From contig CM051516.1 in NCBI GenBank assembly GCA_028015205.1, positions 53,944,230 through 54,008,229 on the forward strand: a DNA stretch of 64,000 nt. Reading direction: 5' to 3'. A program made the position numbers and the translations under genes. Shown here piece by piece: positions 1-12,028 of the stretch; position 1 is the first letter of the stretch; each line of letters begins with the position of its first letter. Source of the DNA: Mytilisepta virgata (lineage: Eukaryota; Mollusca; Bivalvia; Mytilida; Mytilidae). The notes under the pieces were generated by a model. It did no database searches, was not told the origin of the DNA, and saw only the letters and a list, made by a program, of their open reading frames with translations.

Positions 1-119
1 ACGATGACTCCTTAAAGAGTTACTGCCCCTGACGTATGTTTGTTTTATACTATATCTCGAAAACCATTATAGATATGAAGAAAATGTTAATACAAAAAAA
101 GATCAGTTACAAAAGATCT

Positions 120-1000
120 ACATTTTAGTACAAAGGTCAAAAGTCAGATATCAAGGTCATCCAAAAAGCCCTTAGCAACCGATGGAAAAGTACCTAGCAA
201 CCATATATATTTATGTTCAGGATCATATTATAGAGCCATAGAGGTCAAAATGGAAGGTCAAGGGTCAAGGTCATCGAAAAAGTCCTTAGTAACCGACGGA
301 AATGTACCTAGCAACCATATATATTTATGCTGAGGATCATATTATAGAGCCATAGAGGTCAAAATTGAAGGTCAAGGATCAAGGTCATTGAAAAAGTCCT
401 TAGCAACCGATGGAAAAGTACCTAGCAACCATATATATTTATGCTCAGGATCATATTATAGAGCCATAGAGGTCAAAATGGAAGGTCAAAATCAAGGTCA
501 TTGAAAAAGTCCTTAGCAACCGATGGAAAAGTACCTAGCAACCATATATATTTCTGTTCAGGACTCTATTTTAGAGCCGTAGAGATCAAAATGGAAGGTC
601 AAGGTCATCGAAAAAGCCCTTAGCAACCGATTGAAAAGTACCTAGCAACCATATATATTTCTGTTCAGAATCCTGTTTTAGAGCTGTAGAGGTGAAAATG
701 GAAGGTCAAGGGTCAAGGTCAATGAAAAAGTCCTTAGCAACCGATAGAAAAGTACCTAGCAACCATATATATTTATGTTCAGGACCCTATTTTAGAGCTG
801 TAGAGATCAAAATGGAAGGTCATGGTCAAGGTCATAGAAAAAGTCATTAGCAACCGATGTAAAAGTACCTAGCAACCATATATATCTATGTTCAGGAACC
901 TCTTTCAGAGCTGTAGAGGTCAAATCAAAGGTCAATGGTCAAGGTCATGGTGACAGAGTCCTATATTTTGACTAATATCCTTAGCAACTGAGGATTAAAA
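120..1000. repeat. 115-bp minisatellite, about 8 copies
   Basis: A unit of about 115 bp recurs with modest divergence. The landmark CTTAGCAACC falls near 171, 286, 399, 511, 628, 733, 844 and 978. Each unit also has a second TAGCAACC followed by ATATATAT, and a cluster of AGGTCA-like hexamers in direct orientation. There is no conserved reading frame. It looks like the tandem core of a bivalve repeat element, and its right edge runs into a hairpin and a microsatellite. Confidence 0.9.
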
Positions 1001-1027
1001 GGTCAATTTGACACGGGAAAGACCTTG

Positions 1028-1115
1028 CAATTGTTCTCTGAACAATTGTCTTTTTAATTATTATTCTTATTCTTATTCTTATTCTTATTCTTATTATTAT
1101 TATTATTATTTTTCT
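1028..1115. repeat. Perfect 9-bp-stem hairpin followed by an (ATTCTT)n/(ATT)n microsatellite
   Basis: CAATTGTTC and its reverse complement GAACAATTG lie at 1028-1036 and 1040-1048 around a 3-base loop. A T-rich microsatellite follows directly. Tandem core, hairpin and microsatellite in that order resemble the modular architecture of bivalve pearl/HINE elements. The family assignment is inference. Confidence 0.6.
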
Positions 1116-1170
1116 TCTTTCCGGGCGCGTTTTTTCAAACACTTGTGTGCACCGTTTCTCATAAACCAAT

Positions 1171-3166
1171 AGACGGCATCGCTTGATATCATACGACTTG
1201 CTAGGCCCATATTCCTAGATGCGCCTCGCGAAAAAAATTTTTCAATCTGTGGGAGGGAACATATATTTTGGGGGTCTCAAAAGGGGGTGGGGTTTTGCAA
1301 AATTTTACTATAGAAGTCTATGGGAAAAGTGATATAACTTGATCATTTGTGATCTTAACTTGGAAATACTACCTGTTACCTTGGATATTTAAGTTTTTAT
1401 ACCCCGCCACACGAAGTGGCGAGGTATTATGTTATACCCTCCATTTCGTTGTCTTAGGGGGGGTCATGCCCCATCCCCTCAAATAACAAAATACTTAATA
1501 TTTGGAAACCATTGTGATACCCACCCTATAACCATATATATTATTACTCCTTATGATAAGACAAATCATTTGGTACCATAGGGGGGTCTGAGGGGGGTCA
1601 TGCCCCACCCCCTCAAATGATAAAATACTAAATATTCTGAAAACCATTGAGATCCCCACCCTATAACCATATATATTATTACTCCTTATGATAAGACGAA
1701 TCATTTGGTACCATAGGGGGGGTCTGAGGGGGGTCATGCCCCACCCCCTCAAATGATAAAATACTAAATATTCTGAAAACCATTGAGATCCCCAACCAAT
1801 AACCATATATATTATTACTCCTTATGATAAGACGAATCATTTGGTACCATAGGGGTCTGAGGGGGGGTCATGCCCCACCCCCTCAAATAACAAAATACTT
1901 ATTATTCTGAAAACCATTGAGATCCCCACCCTATAACCATATATATTATTACTCCTTATGATAAGACGAATCATTTGGTACCATAGGGGGTCTGAGGGGG
2001 GGGGTCATGCCCCACCCCCTTAAATGATAAAATACTTAATATTTTGAAAACCATTGTGATCCCCACCCTATAACCATATATATTATTACTCCTTATGATA
2101 AGACAAATCATTTGGTACCATAGGGGGGTCTGAGGGGGGTCATGCCCCACCCCCTCAAATGATAAAATACTAAATATTCTGAAAACCATTGAGATCCCCA
2201 CCCAATAACCATATATATTATTACTCCTTATGATAAGACGAATCATTTGGTACCATAGGGGGTCTGAGGGGGGGTCATGTGCCACCCCCTCAAATGATAA
2301 AATACTAAATAGACGGAATCGCTTGATATCATACGACTTGATAGGCCCATATTCCTAGATGCGCCTCCCAAAAAAAAATTTTCAATCTGTGGGAGGGAAC
2401 ATATATTTTGGGGGTCTCAAAAGGGGGTGGGGTTTTGCAAAATTTTACTATAGAAGTCTATGGGAAAAGCGATATAACTTGATCATTTCTGATCTTAACT
2501 TGGAAATACTACCTGTTATCTTGGATATTTAAGTTTTTATACCCCGCCACACGAAGTGGCGAGGTATTATGTTATACCCTCCATTTCGTTGTCTTAGGGG
2601 GGGGTCATGCCCCACCCCCTCAAATAACAAAATACTTAATATTTTGAAAACCATTGTGATCCCCACCCTATAACCATATATATTATTACTCCTTATGATA
2701 AGACAAATCATTTGGTACCATAGGGGGGTCTGAGGGGGGTCATGCCCCACCCCCTCAAATGATAAAATACTAAATATTCTGAAAACCATTGAGATCCCCA
2801 CCCTATAACCATATATATTATTACTCCTTATGATAAGACGAATCATTTGGTACCATAGGGGGGTCTGAGGGGGTCATGCCCCACCCCCTCAAATGATAAA
2901 ATACTAAATATTCTGAAAACCATTGAGATCCCCAACCAATAACCATATATATTATTACTCCTTATGATAAGACGAATCATTTGGTACCATAGGGGGTCTG
3001 AGGAGGGGTCATGCCCCACCTCCTCAAATGACAAAATACTTATTATTCTGAAAACCATTGAGATCCCCACCCTATAACCATATATATTATTACTCCTTAT
3101 GATAAGACGAATCATTTGGTACCATAGGGGGTCTGGGGGGGGGTCATGCCCCACCCCCTTAAATGG
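1171..3166. repeat. Higher-order repeat: 1140-bp period containing 136-bp tandem units
   Basis: A header block at 1171-1440 recurs almost unchanged at 2311-2580, giving a superperiod of 1140 bp. It contains ATACCCCGCCACACGAAG and its nearby inverse. Each header is followed by 135-137-bp tandem units marked by CATGCCCCACCCCCTC (near 1466, 1599, 1736, 1869, 2007, 2141, 2277, then 2606, 2741, 2876, 3010, 3146). Repetitive minus-strand open frames of about 100 codons here are by-products of the repeat and are not proposed as genes. Confidence 0.9.
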
Positions 3167-3582
3167 CTAAAGGGGAGGTGGAGGCCATTGCACCTTCAAT
3201 AATAAAATATTTTGATAAAACATCTGTTAATCATGTTAATACCGATTACAACATATAAAACTGCAGATATTGAATACCATATATCAAACATTTTGCATAT
3301 ACTCAATCTCTTTGTACACTTGTCCAGTATTTCAAACACTAGGAATTCCAAAAATACCCTGAAAGAGAAAGAGCTTCGTTTGGGAGACATTCGAAACTGC
3401 ATCCAGTTTCAATTATACCTTGTTTATAAATTTATTTATTTAATTTTACCTTTTTCATAATGAGAAACTATATACAAAAATAACAATTATGAAAAAAAAT
3501 CATTTTCAGCTAAAACTGCGAGAGCAGAGGAAGAAGAAAACAAAAAATGATTATATATACATGTATATATATAAAGAACAAG

Positions 3583-6002
3583 AGGCTCAGAGGGCTGAGC
3601 CTGTATCGCTTACCTGTGAGTCACAAACTTTTGATTTGATTTGATGGACTAGATTGATTTCTGGAAACTTTGTAAATGACCTGCCATAGATGCTTCATTC
3701 CAAGTATAAGTTCATTTGGCCAAACGGTTTCAGAGGAGAAGAATTTAAAAATTTGACCAATGAGAACATAGAAAGGCTTCTGGTGGCCATTTTGTTTCAC
3801 GAACTATGATAATTTATGCAAAGTTTGTAAAGGACTTTCATAGATGCTCCATACCAAAATTTAGTTAATTTGGCTTTACGGTTTCAGAGGAGAAGAAGTT
3901 TAAAATTTCAGCCAATCAGAACATGTAATGCTCATGGTGGCCATTTTGTTTCATGGATCTGGATGATTTATGCAAATTTTGTAAAGGACCTTCCATAGAT
4001 GCTCCATACCAAAAATCAGTTCTTTTGCTTTACGGTTTCAAGGGAGGAGAAGTTTTAAATGTCGATCAATCAGAACATTTAAATGGTCATGGTGGCCATT
4101 TTGTTTCACGGACCAGGATGATTTATGGAAACTTTGTAAAGGACCTTACATAGATGATCCACACCAAAAATCAGTTCATTTGGCTTTGCGGTTTCAGAGA
4201 AATTTAAATTACGACCAATCAGAAAATGTAAATGTTCATGTTGGCCATTTTGTTTCAGCGACCACGATGATTTATTCAAACTTTGTAAAGGACCTTCCAT
4301 AGATGCTCCATACCAAAAATCAGTTTATTTGCCTTTACGGTTTCAGAGGAGAAGAAGTTTTAAATTTCAACCGATCAGAACATGTAAATGGTCATGCAGA
4401 GATCATATAATACTATTATCATATACAGTTCCTGGGTCATGGCGGCATTTTGTTTCACTGACCACGATGATTTATGCAAACTTTGTAAAGGACCTTCCAT
4501 AGATACTCCATACCAAAAATTAATTCATTTGGCTTTACGGTTTCAGAGGAGAAGAAGTTTTAAATTTGGACCAATCGGAACATGTAAATGCTAATGGCGA
4601 CCATTTTATTTCACGGACCAGGATGATTTATGCAAACTTTGTAAACGGCCTTCCATAGATGCTCTATACCAAAAATCAGTTCATTTGGCTTTACGGTTTC
4701 AGAGAAGAAGATTTAGATTTGGACCAATCAGAACATGAAAATGCTAATGGCGGCCATTTTGTTTCACCGACCAGGATGATTGATGCAAACTTTGTAAAGG
4801 ACCTTCAATAGATGCTCCGTACCAAAAATCGGTGCATTTTGTTTTACGGTTTCAAGAAAGTTTTAAATTTCAACCAATCAGAACCTTTAAATGGTCATGG
4901 TGGCCATTTTGTTTGACGGACCAGGATGATTTATACAAACTTTGTAAAGTAGATCCTCCACACCAAAAATCAGTTCATTTGGCTTTACGGTTTCAGAGAA
5001 GAAGTTTAAAATTTCGACCCATCAGAAAATGTAAATGTTCATAGCGGTCATTTTTTTTCACCGACCACGATGATTTATACAAACTTTGTAAAGGACCTTC
5101 CATAGATCATGCATACCAAAAACCAGTTCATTTGGCTTTACGGTTTCAGAGGAGAAGTTTTAAATTTGGACCAATCAGAACATGTAAATGCTAATGGCCG
5201 CTATTTTATTTCACGGACCGGGAGGATTTATGCAAACTTTGCAAAGGACCTTCCATAGATGCTCCAAAAATTAGGTCATTTTGCTTAACGATTTCAGAGG
5301 AGAAGTTTTAGATTTGGACCAATCAGAACATGTAAATGCTCATGGTGGCCATTTTGTTTGGCGGACCGGGATGATTTATGCAAACTTTGTAAAGGACCTT
5401 CCATAGATGCTTCATACCAAAAATCAGTTCATTTGGCTTTACGGTTTCAGATAAGTTTTAGATTTGGACCAATCAGAACATGAAAATGCAAATGGCGGCC
5501 ATTTTGTTTCACCGACCAGGATGATTTATGCAAACTTTGTAAAGGACCTTCCAAAGATGCTCCATACCAAAAATCGGTGCATTTTGTTTTACGGTTTCAA
5601 GACAGAGGTTTTAAATTTCGACCAATCAGAAACTTTAAATGGTCATGGTGGCCATTTTTTTTCACTGACCAGGATGATTTATGCAAACTTTGCAAAGCAC
5701 CTTCCATTGATGCTCCATACCAAAAATCAATTCATTTGGCTTTACGGTTTCAGAGGAGAAGAAGTTTTAAATTTGGACCAATCAGAACATGTAAATGCTA
5801 ATGACGGCCATTTTGTTTGACGGACCGGGATGATTTATGCAAACTTCCATAGAAGATTCAGGCCAAGTTTCAGTTCAATAGGTCCAGGCCGGGGTTTCAG
5901 AGGAGAAGATGAAAATGTAAAAGTTTACAGACGGACGGACGACGTACGCCAAGTGATGCTAAAAGATCACCTGTCCTTGTCCTTTTAGGACAGGTGAGCT
6001 AA
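3583..6002. mobile_element. Tandem-core repeat element with a hairpin at each end (pearl/HINE-like)
   Basis: The left end has an 8-bp-stem hairpin, AGGCTCAG-aggg-CTGAGCCT, at 3583-3602. The right end has a 9-bp-stem hairpin, CACCTGTCC/GGACAGGTG, at 5968-5996, followed by AGCTAA. Between them lie about 13 diverged units of about 150 bp. Each contains GATGATTTATGCAAACTTTG, a CCATAGATGCTCCATACC segment and a GGCGGCCATTTTGTTT segment. An ACGGACGGAC tract precedes the right hairpin near 5930. Terminal hairpins around a tandem core fit non-autonomous Helitron-like (HINE/pearl) elements of bivalves, but no replicase is encoded, so the class is inference. Confidence 0.7.
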
Positions 6003-8672
6003 AAAAGAAAGACAAAAACTTAGTCTAGCACAAATGTCGCTGAATCTATGTCCAAAGATCTATTTACCTCTAAAGAGTGTGGAGACAGTGTTTTTGATAA
6101 AAATCTAGATAGAATAAGCTCCACATCTCCAGCTATCGCGGTCATCACGTGACTTTCGTGACGTATAGGTCCACCATATTGTTTTGACTTACTAATGGGA
6201 AATTTCAATGGGGTTCAATAAATTTTCAAATTATACTCTATGGGTTAATTTTCAAGTTATTTTGCACGACCAGTTTTGTAGTATAACCATTCATGTTTGT
6301 CATATTTTTCTCTCAACAGTTTAAATTCAGAGGAAGTTTCGTCCCTGAGCGATTAAAATACGACTATATATTTCGTACAGAACGCTTATTAAAACCAATG
6401 TAATTAATGGCTATTTCACGATCAAACCCTTATAAACCAGGCAAATTATGTCAATAACTCGGTGTCTACGGAAATTTTGCACGGACAATTTTAAAGATAA
6501 GATATATATCTAACATTTTAGACCATATTTGTCAGTTTAATTTACGATTTTCCTTCGTCCCTTCTCAAATGAAAATAGGTAATTTTTACACTTTCTAGAA
6601 AAATGGGCAGTTAAACAGTGTAACATGAAAAAAGTAACAGGAACAATTGTATTAAAAATTTCCAATTAAACTTAGTGTTAGTGATTAGAATTTTGTTTTC
6701 AGTTCTTATTTTTTATTTAATTTTGTTTAATTATAAATCTTGAAAAATGTTTATCAAGAATTATTATTGAATAAAACTCTCTTGATCTATAACATGTTTA
6801 AAACCGTGAATGAATATATATTGAAAATAAAATAAATAAATTGTTGTTTAATACAAATTATGACATTCACACCTGTCTGAGGGTCTAGGTAATAAACATC
6901 CTCAATTTGGGGGTAATTGACAATTAACATCCTGGACACCTGCAGTGTACCTTGACATGTCTGTGAATTACTTCAGTATATTTTGGTGATAGTTGTGCTA
7001 AAAATCTCTTTAATAAAAAGACTTATAAAAAATTACATATACATGTGACATGTGTAATGTACATTATAAGAAATTACCTATATTTTAGACTTTTAGAATT
7101 AGAAATGAATTCATCAACCATAAATATTTGAAAGAATGAACAATTTTTTATTTAACCCTTAATTTGGTTAGACTTCTTCACTGATTATATGTTGTTTGTA
7201 ACCAATAAATGAATATTCTGTAATTTTACAGATACGTGATTTAGAATAAAATAAAACAAGAAAAATGGGTTAGAAACAAATTTATGCCAACCAAGATAAA
7301 ATCCTCATATTAATATTCATGTACATATGTTCATTGTATTCCGATCTAATGTGATTATAAATAACTTATTAATAAGTGTATAGTTTCCAATTGCACTGCA
7401 TATTAACTTATCCTCGCCAAGGGCGATATAGATTATGAAAAAAAATCGCACCTTTCCAGTATTAATGAAAACTAACACAGATGATGGATAATTTCATACA
7501 GACATCATTTCTTTTCAATCGAGGATTTTATTATATAATGTTTGTGTGATGAAGTTATAATAAAAAGGGGGGATATGCATACTATAGGGATACTGATATA
7601 TTACTAGAGACATATTGTTTTATGTCTTGGATGTTACTAATAAAGTATATCCTTTGGTTTTCATATATCATATGTTTGAGTTAAACCTTCATAACTTTTC
7701 GAAATATCGTAATTGCAATAGTTTAAATTTCGATTAATGTCCCTTCCAAATTGATTTGAAAATTAGCTATTTTGAAATGTGTTATTTTTTACTATTATTA
7801 TTCAAGATGGCGCCAATCCTAATCATCTTCTACCTTGCCATAACAAAGTAAATATATATACGAGTAAATAGAATTACTCTAATAATATGTCAAATGTTAA
7901 ATATATAAATACCTAGAAGATAAATTATTAATTTAAAATAAATTAAAATGTTACTTATCTGACATTTGAAATTATATTTCATCACTGCATTCTTTGTGAT
8001 CCCCCCTTAAACACACACACACCTCTTTATTAAAATGTTGCATTAATTATCAAAAAATGAAATCACGCTGTTTTTAGTCAGCAAACGGTTTACCTGTATA
8101 CATACAAGGTACCTGTGTACCTTAATTAACGGTTGGAACAATAAACATCCGGACAGTCAAGGTACAATATACATGTCAAATCGTTAATTAGTTATAATTA
8201 CCTGAAACACACAGCATGTTAATTGCGCATAATAAATTTCTTCAGATAAAACTCAAATAAATTTTACAAAAAAAAAAATCGCTTTTCTCGCGGCTTAAAA
8301 AATTAAAAAAAACTTGCACCATTACCCTTTATCACGTGTAATTATGTACTTTTGACAGTTTGTATAAATTGGTGATAAATTTCATATTATTTATTATTGT
8401 CACAATTTCATATATTGAAATTATAATCCATGTGAAATGTTACTACATATTTCAAATAAAAAGTTTTTTAAAGTGAAGACGTGGAGAACGTGCTATAATT
8501 AATACAGAGTTATCGAAGTACGATGAATGCCTGGCATGAACGAGACCAGTAGATTCCCGATATTGGGTAACCAGTTAATAAGTCTAAACAGAGTTACCTA
8601 ACATAATTATGACCGATATAACTGCATATGATTTGGCAGCTTCAGTGGAATTCCCGTTGTTATTTAACCTCT
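6003..8672. other. AT-rich stretch without recognisable gene
   Basis: Both strands show only short open frames without conserved motifs. The composition is AT-rich with scattered poly-A and poly-T. I see no RNA gene, intact transposon end or splice-supported exon here. Confidence 0.5.
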
Positions 8673-8676
8673 TTAA

Positions 8677-9578
8677 GGGGGTAGGCCTGGGTTAGGACAA
8701 AATTTTCCACAGGTTTATTTTTTTCGTATTTTCGTCATGCATTATATATGTCTCAATACACCACCTGAGAAAATTTTGTTGAAATTCAACCACGCGCTTC
8801 CTTCACAGGGTTCATTGAAAATGGGCATTTAAGGGGTACCCTTCATTTCATGAGATGACACAAGTTAATGAATATTACTACCTCTCATAGGACATATGTT
8901 TGATAAAAAATAGTTATAATTGTTGAACTGAAGAACAGGGATATAGTCTTAATCAAAAATGAAATATGATGGTTAAATTCATTCTTTATATGCAAATTCA
9001 AAGCTAAAAAGTACCACACATGTTAGGAATTTCGTTCATTTTCAGTTGCCTCATTAAATATTCAAACACTGCTGTAAAAAAATCCTATCGTTTAATTCTT
9101 ACAAAAAATTGTTAAAACAAATATCATATATACATGATATATATGTGTTATATGACAAAAAATTATAAAATTTTAACCACAAGTTTTCACAAAATACTCG
9201 ATCAATTTTGATATTAAGACATTGAAAAAAATAAAGATTTTCCCATAATACTATTTGAAGCTGCATTATCATTCATTATATGTAGTTTATATATGCTATA
9301 CAACAAATCATGGTTACTAGTATATGATTTAAGGCAGAAAATATCGCTAAAACTTTCGATTCATTCATCAATATATCAGATCCTATGTAATTATCAATTT
9401 TGCACATATTTCGAAAAAGTTTTAGATTCGTTACGGAGATGCCCCTTACCGAACCTCTTCACTTCGTTTAATGCGAGGAAATTTGGTACGTCATAGTAAT
9501 TACACGTCATTCCTATTGTTTGACGTCAAGAAAAAAACCATCAATAGGAGTTATCTCCCTTACCCCAGGCCTACCCCC
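8677..9578. mobile_element. 902-bp TTAA-flanked MITE-like element
   Basis: The left end GGGGGTAGGCCTGGGTTA (from 8677) and the reverse complement of the right end, GGGGGTAGGCCTGGGGTA (ending at 9578), match at 17 of 18 positions. Both ends abut TTAA (8673-8676 and 9579-9582), consistent with a target-site duplication. The interior is AT-rich and non-coding. TTA/TTAA target preference is known for PIF/Harbinger and piggyBac superfamilies; which one cannot be decided without a transposase. Confidence 0.8.
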
Positions 9579-9582
9579 TTAA

Positions 9583-10277
9583 GCCTGCTAAAAGATCAAA
9601 ATTCCCAAAGCTGTCTAACCAGCAGCCCCGACAAATGAATGAAATTGAAGACTTTCTCAAAAATGAAGAATGAGTGTTTGTGAGATTTTCACACTACTGA
9701 TGAAACCACTTATTGCAGTTATCCAAGCAATGTTCTTATCCCAGTCACACTCTAAAAAACAAGTGCCATAAGGGAATGATAATGTTAATGCAATAAAAAA
9801 AAAATAAAAATATGAAAAGTGAAAAATACAGAATATAAAACAAAATATATACACAAAATATTTACATAAAACAATAAGCTACTATCTTGAAAAAAATGTA
9901 ACAAATAATAATTATTTGAAACAAAAAAAAAAACTACTATTATAAATTAGCTACTATTATTTTTTAAATCAAATATTGTAATGAAATTCATCCCAGGAAG
10001 AACATAGAACAGACCATTTTAATACTAAGTGCCTCTTCAGAATACATCTGTAGCTCAATATAGTAACCTGTTCGTTTATATATTGTTACATATTCTACTT
10101 TCACTTTTGAGTTATATTTAGCGTTAGTAATAGAGACGGATACGATTTCCGGATTTATAGCCTAATTCCAATCACAGGTTTACCTAGCCGTCACTGAAAA
10201 GCTTTACTGGTGTTAGCACTCCTGTAATAACAATAAACGTCTCAGTGATGTTTTATTTGTCGTACAGTGGATTTGTC
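9583..10277. other. Non-coding spacer
   Basis: This is AT-rich sequence with poly-A runs near 9797 and 9924. No gene, terminal repeat or tandem array was recognised. Confidence 0.45.
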
Positions 10278-10283
10278 TATCAA

Positions 10284-11636
10284 TGAAATGGGATAGTCCA
10301 AACAAGTGTATATAAATCGCCGTTCTTAGTGTTTTAGGGACTGTTGTACTGTCGATCATTGTCGATCAATCAAGAAGATTAGAAGTCTAAGGTGAGAACA
10401 CTAAAGCGTTAAGAGTAGTGGTTAGTGCCAGGAGGGTGATCTGGTAGCATTGGATTTTGTGCACAGGCTACGTAGCAGGAGTATACTGTTAGGCACAAGT
10501 TTGAACTTTCTCATCTGTAGTGCCGAGACAAGCGGGTGGAAAGGTGATATTGACTTGGTCATATGGCAAAATGCTGGGTACATTATTCATGGCATTTGCA
10601 TCACGTGACTTCAGCCCTTTTAAGAAAATTACCTCCCTTAGTTGTAGATCGAAAATGATAAAATTGTTTGAATTACGGATAATCGAGTCTTTTTCCGTCT
10701 CGGCTCTTAAACTAATGTGTCTATGAAAACTCCCTTTGGCGGATATTTACAAATTGTTTGTTTAATTCTGAAGGGAAAGGCTTCATATTTGAAGGATTAC
10801 GCTATGGGAGACTTGAAATTATCATGTTTTAAAAACATTTTGGCCGAAAAGTTATGAAAGCAGGTGAGATAAAACTTATTTCCTCATTAAATTCAACCTC
10901 CAAAGTTGTTCTCTATATGCGGACAATTTATGTATGATCTCGCCTTGTATCTGTATCTGTAGTTTGAATTTGCATTTTTAACTAATTTTTGTTAATTCAT
11001 ATAGCAGTTATACTACGGTTACGCTTCAGTTTTTTAAACTGAATTGGCCGAAAGTTTTCAATGCTGACAATGTTTATTTGCACACGAAAGGAAAGCTAAT
11101 ATTGTGTAGAATGTACCTATATGCGGACAAATTGCTTATGAGTTATAAGAATTTGAATATTTGCATTTTTATTTTTTGGGGCAAGTTTAATGCTTTGTAA
11201 TGAATGTCGTCAGAGAAATCCAAAATGGCCGCTATGCAAATTACCAAAGTACCCGCAATTTTGCCATATGTGCAGACACTTCAGTACCATAAGTGCAGTG
11301 CACAGGTTAATGCTCATTGGAGAAGTGTTGTAAGAGACCTGGTAATAATCGCATTGGTCAACCAACAAGGAGCACACTGGTTAAGAAGTGTGCAGGGCAC
11401 TGCTACATCTATTAAATATTAGGCTGTGCGTCTTGACGTTCGAAGAATCTGTAACTCTTGGTTCGCTTAGGTGCAAGAGGGACAGCAGTGTGTGTATTTC
11501 AAGGGGCAAAGGTATTCTTAACCCTAGTACAAGACCGAATTTGGAGAATTAACTCTAATACGTTCCCACAGATACATTCCCAAGGTGTGACGTGCAGGAC
11601 CAACCAGTCCACGCTACCCGATAGCACGTTAAATAA
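10284..11636 (+). repeat. 5' LTR, enlarged by a nested insertion
   Basis: It begins TGAAATGGGATAGTCC and has a TATA-like GTATATAAA shortly downstream, as expected for the promoter of an LTR. Apart from the nested insertion it aligns well with the 3' LTR; the first 145 bases match at roughly nine positions in ten. The two LTRs also differ by a 3' LTR segment of about 55 bases that is missing here near 10430. Confidence 0.7.
10561..11268. mobile_element. About 700-bp inverted-repeat element nested in the 5' LTR
   Basis: Comparison with the 3' LTR shows a clean interruption between GACTTGGT and GCAGA. The inserted block starts CATATGGCAAAATGCTGGGT and ends with ACCCGCAATTTTGCCATATG, an imperfect inverted repeat of about 20 bp. 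The 3' LTR (around 12350) serves as the empty site. The interior has no long open frame, so it is probably a MITE that landed after the two LTRs were made. Confidence 0.7.
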
Positions 11637-11682
11637 TTTGGCGGTAGCGGCGGGATTCGGTCGGAATTTTTAAGAGTTAAAA

Positions 11683-11958
11683 ATGGAAAACGTAAAGGAT
11701 TTAGAATTACAGATCAGCATGATAGAGAAGGGGTTAGTGGAGCGGTCTAGACTTTTAGAGAGGGAAAAATTGCCAAAAATCAGATCGAGACAAAATCTAA
11801 GTGATTCATGTATAATTACAAGTCGAGAACCAATCGCATCATTAGTTCATGATAGAATTGAACTGCAAACAGTCGGATTCCAAGATGTATGTGATTTTAG
11901 GAGCTCGACACCGAAAGATGCAGGCACCAGGCCAAAAGAACCCTTATGGGGACGTTAA
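11683..11958 (+). CDS. Small open frame in the internal region of the LTR element, possible gag start remnant
   Basis: This 91-codon frame opens about 45 bases after the putative primer-binding site. It reads MENVKDLELQISMIEKGL and continues with charged, helix-prone sequence, which could form a coiled coil. The position is where gag would start. There is no nucleocapsid zinc knuckle or protease motif, and the frame stops before the 3' LTR. I do not recognise a family. It may be a truncated gag or chance coding. Confidence 0.35.
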   Translation: MENVKDLELQISMIEKGLVERSRLLEREKLPKIRSRQNLSDSCIITSREPIASLVHDRIELQTVGFQDVCDFRSSTPKDAGTRPKEPLWGR

Positions 11959-12028
11959 ATGCGAGGTCCGGTATTTAGGAAATGTCACGTCCTGGACACG
12001 TTAAAGACCGCTCTAGCAGATTTCGAAA

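Noticed and set aside
1495..3154. Several minus-strand open frames of about 105 codons with near-identical proteins
   Set aside because: They are translations of the 136-bp tandem unit, start and stop at arbitrary places, and have no domain.
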